DNA of 64,000 bases from Klebsormidium nitens (Eukaryota; Streptophyta; Klebsormidiophyceae; Klebsormidiales; Klebsormidiaceae), in contig DF236955.1 of the NCBI GenBank assembly GCA_000708835.1, positions 310,001 through 374,000 on the forward strand, in the 5' to 3' direction. The number at the start of each line of letters is the position of its first letter. Position 1 is the first letter of the stretch. Shown here one piece after another: positions 59,208 through 64,000 of the stretch. A model generated the notes under the pieces. It was not told where the DNA came from, made no database searches, and was given only the letters and a program-made list of their open reading frames with translations. A program made the position numbers and the translations under genes.

Positions 59208-62200
59208 TCAATCCGGAGTGTGTTGTTTGCAACCCTTTGGGCCAAAATGGTGGCTCCCTTTCAGCACAGCTTTCCCGCACGCCCCACAGAAGTGATTCTG
59301 GCACGACCAGCACCGCAGATGGTTGTTGCCGGCCTCCTGCAGAACCACGATTGTCCAATCAAGGCCCGTTTTATAACCTCGCCTCCGATCTGATCTTATG
59401 GACCCCTTAGAAAGGAAGAAACTCAGAATTGCTGCAAGGCGTACGTCAGACAAGCAAGGTCGAGCGGTAAAACAAATTGACTAAGTCTGATTTGCAGAAA
59501 GTAGACTGTGATCGGAGTCAACGTTTGCCAGATTCTCCGTCTTGCCCTGCTGCTCACCAGACCTTCCGCGAGAATAGGAAGCAAATAAATATCACCCAAA
59601 GAAAAGAGAATAGCAGACGGCCCTCCACTGAACTATTATAACTTCCAGGCACGTATCTACGAGCAGCTGGCGTACTAGTATCATAAGGAGACTAATACAC
59701 GCACTTGACGCCAAACCCCAATGCGGACGGATGATCACATGATACACAGGTCACAATCCCTCCCCTCATGCTTCCGGCTGTCAGGAACTGCCGCACAGCT
59801 CCATCTTCCGTTTACCTCGTCTCCTTTGTCATGAGGCCTTGAACAGACTACTTACAACCAAACAAAGAAGAAAACAAACAACCACGGAAGCCACGTGGCA
59901 AGGACCGCGCACCTTGACGTTGGGCTGGCGGCAGGCGGGGCAGGCACGCACGCGGTTGGGGTACATCTGTATCTGGGCGTCGATGCGATCGCGCGCCTCG
60001 TTACGCGGCGCGTTGACGCCGGCCATCATCCGGTTCCACGCGTCGATCTCGGCGGCCTCGAACAGCACGCACGCGCCCGAGTTGAAGTGGTCGTACCCGG
60101 AAATGGCCTTGCCGCACCTGGCGGCACGGAACGAGAACGGATGAGGCGAAAGGTCCGAAAGCACAGCTTCTGAGAGTAGTCGGGAAAGCGAACAATAGAA
60201 ACTTTGAAAGAGGGACAATCAGAGAGGCCACGGGATAGGAATGGACAATCGGAGGAGTCAGGAAGGATACGACACGAGAGAGGACAGATGGAGGTGTTAA
60301 ACAAAGTGGATGCGCGTGTAGACATGTCTGAAGGCGAGCGCGAGGTAGGTGATGGTTTCGAAAGCTCCCGGTCACCACGGAAAAGAGGAGCGGTCGATAC
60401 TCTCTCCAGCTCAGGAACGACCGGCGACGAGGCTCTCGAAGACGAGCAAGACTTACAGAAGCAAGCGGCGACGCACCAACGAAACTGAAATTTCCACCAG
60501 GAGATACAATCTACACCAGTGGTATCGCACACCTTCCGAAGCAGGACATTTTTCGTCTTAAGAAGACATGCGCGGAACAACAGACCCAGCAGAACACCCG
60601 CTCACATTACGAAAGAGAGCAGAACGGGTCCTTGCTAAAACGCGTCAACCTTGGAGCGGACAGAAAGATGAGGATTTTGGCGGTACGCACTTGTAGCAGA
60701 AGTAGGAGGAGCAGTTCCAGCAGGTCATCTTGTTGCAGCCCTCGTCCTTCTGGATGGCCATGCCGCACTTGGGGCACTTCTTGGCCTCCCGCTCCACGTA
60801 CTTCATGTTCAGGATCTCGTTCAGCAGCGCCGCCTCCTTGCGCTTCTGCTCCTCCGCGGGGAGCCGGCCGCGCGTGCGCTCCTGCGAACAGAATTTTATC
60901 TTTTCGCCTCAGTCCTTTGACAGTGGACAAGGCTCTTGCGAGGATGGACGTGTCGAGGCAAGCATTGATAAAGTTGTCACGCATGTGACTCGATCCAACG
61001 TGTTCTCAATCGCAGCGAAGGCTCGGGTGCTGGAAAATCTCCTCCCGATCGCAGGCCAATTTAGGCCGTAAGATCACAGGGCTAAGAAAAAGATAAGCGT
61101 GCATCCGGTGGTGCTAGCTGCACAAGTCGGACCGACAACAGAACCGATGTCTACCGCGGCTATGACCTTGACATTGAAGCTCTCGAGCATCAGAGAACTC
61201 GACTTTCCACAAGCATCGATGAACTTGTTATCAAGCTCTCAAGCACCAGAAAAACACGGCTTTCAAGGGCATCAAAAAACTTGGATTCCTGTACTCAGAC
61301 GAGAAACCCGTGAGCCCCGAGCCCTCACCCGCAGGACGGCGAGCTGCGCCTCTGCGTCCATGCACTGGGAGCCGAAGTGCGTGGCGTCGTCGCAGAGCGA
61401 GCAGAAGGCGAAGAAGCACTTTTGGCACTGCGCCGTGTGGTCCGGCTCCTCGATGGTCGCCGTCTCGCAGCGCGGGCAGTACACCACGTCTGACATCGAG
61501 TCGAACGTCTTCTGCAGCATCAGCGTCTCCTGCGGAGCAAAGTGAGCGGTCAACCAGACTGTCACGTGGATCTTGGCACCCTATTTTCGTGACAGAGCCC
61601 TGCGGTAAAAGGAATCTTGAATTAAACTCGTCACATACGAGAAAATCCACATGATCGTTCGAACCAGCAAGTCTGGCCTGCCTTTGAATATGATGACTCG
61701 TTGCAAATCTGTCGTCCACAGAGGTGACGTCTTCAAAGGAAGCCCGTCAGTATGCAACCAGCGCGTGTCAAACCATCCCCAACCAAGCCGCCAGAGAGAG
61801 GCGCAAATTTGTTGGGTCCAGCAAAATTGCTAACCACAACAGAGAAACGAGGGCAATTAGGCGCTCACCCATCGCTGGAACTGCTCCGGCGCGAGCAGGT
61901 CCTTGATGATATTGGGCGGCAGCGGTTCTTTGCAGTCGGTGTCGGGGCACGTGAGGCGCGCCAGGGAGCCTTCCTTGACGTGGATGTCCACCAGTGACGT
62001 CATGCATCCCCGGCAAAAGTTGTGGCGGCAGCCCGGCCACAGGTGGACGAACTCGGTGCCGGGCTGCTCTGCGAAGCACACCTGGCACTCGTGCACCTGG
62101 GGAAGTAGAGGGAAGATGAGTTGGTTCATATTCTGCTGTGAAGGATGAGTCAGGAAAAAGTCGTATCCGGGGGGTCGTAAGAGGAAAGACGTGCAGTTTG

Positions 62201-64000
62201 GTAAGATGCTCGCGAGGACAACTCAGTACGAAAATAATGAGGAGGGCGTGTTGAGAGAGTCCATACATCTCAAGATATCACATAACCAAAATCGCGGGTG
62301 GTGAGGGATCAAGGCGACGACACTGTCTGCCTCAACAAGACTTTCAAAGGGAAGCTGGAAAGTCGTTCAGAACGACAGAGTTAAACGAAGTCATGAGACG
62401 AAGGGCATTGAACGGGCCCCAAAAACACCTTTTCCTACAAGAGCAGACCCAACATACTTCTGTAGAAGGCTGATCTCAAGGGGTGGGACAGGCGTGATCA
62501 ACGTCAAGGCTGACGTCGAGCCAGTCCACTGCCAAAACCCGTGCACGTATAGAGGACATATTTTCTGGCACCAAGCAAGCTGAAGAAAAGTCGGAGGCAC
62601 TAACCCCTTTTCTAAACTCCTCCATGGTCTTCTCCTCGTTGTACCGCAGCAGCCGCGACAGCACGTCCTGCACGCCCCACCCCTCCGCCTGCGCCCGCTC
62701 GTCATGCTCCGCGCTCTCCTTCCCCTTCCCTTCCGCATTCAACGTGCCCCCAAGCTCGAAACTTTCCCCCAAATCCAGGGTTTCAAACGTCTCCCTGGTC
62801 AACCAGTCCGCCCACGAGTACACCACAACCTGACCCTGGTTTTCTTGCCAAACCTCGTCTAAGCCCCGGCACAACCGGCCCAGCTGCGGTCGCGTGAGCC
62901 ACACGCTGGACAATGCAAACCGCGGGGGGGAGTGTGACGGGTACGCCGCCGGAAGAGTGCAGGTCAGCCGCAGGGGGGGGAGGTGCTCCAGCGTTAGCGA
63001 CAGTAACCTGCCCCCCTGCCAGGACTTTGCAACCCAGATCTGCCCCCTGGGGGGCTCTTTTCCATTGGTTTCCTTCTCCTCTGCCGCTGCCTCGCTGACC
63101 TCACCAGCTTGTGCGGTGGCGCTTTCGCCCTCTTCTTCTCTGGCAAAGTCGGAGGTTTCGTCTGTGTTTGAAGCCTCTGGTTGACTAAGACTATCTAGCG
63201 TGCTGCTCGGACCGCTGTCCAAAAGGCGCCCCAAGACTTGGATATGGGCGGCAGGCAGGGCAACATGGACCAAAAGCTCAAACGTTGTCGGGTCTGAGCT
63301 TGTTTGCTGAAAATCAGTGGCAAAGATCGACTCGAGGACCATCACCTGTCAGAGGGAAAAGTTGAAGATGAGGGGACTTGAAACGTTACACTTGAGTCTG
63401 GGCTGCAAGTGGGGGCTTTGAAGTCCATGACATTTGGGAACAACTAGGCCATATAGGTCTGGGGTCACGCTCTTGGATTTTGTTCTTCTCAATGATCGTA
63501 GGCTCTGAACTGGAACAGAAAGATGTGACTGCCAGGAAGGTATCTTCAAGTAGTCTTAGATTGATGCTGAAAGGCCGCGTTCCGCCAGCTGTTAGAGCAG
63601 GCTACTTTAGAGCACAACAACGTTACATAGAAAGTAAGATCCATAAGCCTCTTGGCAGCTCCCTTTGCTCTCACGCCCTCACCTCATCTTGCTGCTCCTC
63701 TTCATTCGCCGCCCTTTCCTCTTCTCCCAACATCGGTTCAACCAATCCGCGAATCTCAAAAACAGAATCCCCAGAGTCCTTCTCATAACTTGTACTGGCA
63801 CCCTGGTTCTTCCCTAGGGCCCCTTCTTTTTCCCCAACATTGCTGGCTGCAAGTTCTTCCACCATCTTAACCACCTCCTCCTGCTGACGATCTACTTCAG
63901 CGGACCCCTCGGCTGTATCCTTATCTGTACTGACCGTCAGGCCCTCATCTCCTATACTCTTTTGGCTATCGACGTTTCTCGTCCTCCAACTCTTACTCGC
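59208..64000 (-). CDS. RBR-type E3 ubiquitin ligase, RNF14-like (5' partial)
   Basis: Exons: 64000-63683 (open to edge), 63345-62605, 62096-61869, 61529-61329, 60881-60691, 60117-59913 and 59336-59208 (TGA). All joins keep phase, and the exon 5/6 join restores CYKCGK. An RWD domain begins [16 protein letters not shown]1 is [11 protein letters not shown]...[13 protein letters not shown] is [11 protein letters not shown]...[16 protein letters not shown]2 is [20 protein letters not shown], with the catalytic Cys predicted in NKMTC. A further zinc cluster ends the protein ([30 protein letters not shown]). RBR ligases pass ubiquitin through that Cys as a RING/HECT hybrid. RNF14 relatives have the RWD domain at the front. 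The acidic first exon ([24 protein letters not shown]) extends past the window edge. Confidence 0.92.

Noticed and set aside
1-64000. CRISPR arrays, bacterial operons, rRNA genes, riboswitches
   Set aside because: None seen. Intron-rich eukaryotic genes throughout rule out a prokaryotic reading.

Overview
The window is nuclear DNA from a green-lineage eukaryote. Nearly every recognisable gene is split by short GT-AG introns, introns and exons differ in base composition, and there are two assembly gaps (N runs at 38043-38467 and 55134-55683). The gene families point to a plant or streptophyte alga: an AASDH/AAE19-type PQQ propeller, a plant-type DUF2828 protein, a protein with a plastid-transit-like N-terminus, a tnp2/DUF4218 (CACTA-type) transposase and an RNF14-type RBR ligase. 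A streptophyte alga such as Klebsormidium, or a bryophyte, would fit, but the species is an inference. All gene models were joined by hand from splice signals, reading phase and family similarity.

Layout, left to right. 1-2816 (+): 3' end of an AASDH/AAE19-like gene (PQQ propeller). 4021-5355 (-): F-box-like gene with an in-frame TGA that a 114-nt intron could remove. 5915-8634 (+): DUF2828/vWA protein with an unresolved frame change. 9698-23689: four intact paralogous four-exon genes for TMEM144-like multi-pass membrane proteins; A, B and C are on the minus strand and D is on the plus strand. Two copies of a ~190-bp terminal-inverted-repeat element lie in this cluster. 25141-31190 (-): an eight-exon gene for a large disordered protein with a predicted myristoyl/palmitoyl N-terminus. 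31917-31989 (+): tRNA-Phe(GAA). 33052-35184 (-): small putative plastid protein with a CxxC...HxxC motif.

36129-42981 (+): a multi-exon tnp2-DUF4218 transposase gene whose last exons encode a Ulp1/SENP-type cysteine protease with all catalytic residues visible. It is followed at 43546-43826 by a GTTCTAG-rich palindromic tract ending in TATAGTG, which looks like a CACTA-type element end. About 90 bp further on, 43914-48246 (+) holds the C-terminal exons of a type I phosphodiesterase/alkaline-phosphatase-like gene. Its N-terminal exons are not recognisable in the window, so the transposon may sit in one of its introns.

49360-51635 (+): p24/emp24 cargo receptor. 52680-54693 (-): eIF3g. 55733-57553 (+): rhodanese-domain protein. 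59208-64000 (-): RNF14-type RBR E3 ubiquitin ligase, running off the right edge.

Apart from the transposon the genes are unrelated housekeeping or lineage-specific loci, with no operon-like co-regulation. The most unusual items are the tnp2-DUF4218-Ulp1 fusion beside (perhaps inside) the phosphodiesterase gene, the four-copy transporter-like cluster with two diverged pairs, and the undescribed lipid-anchor-type disordered protein.
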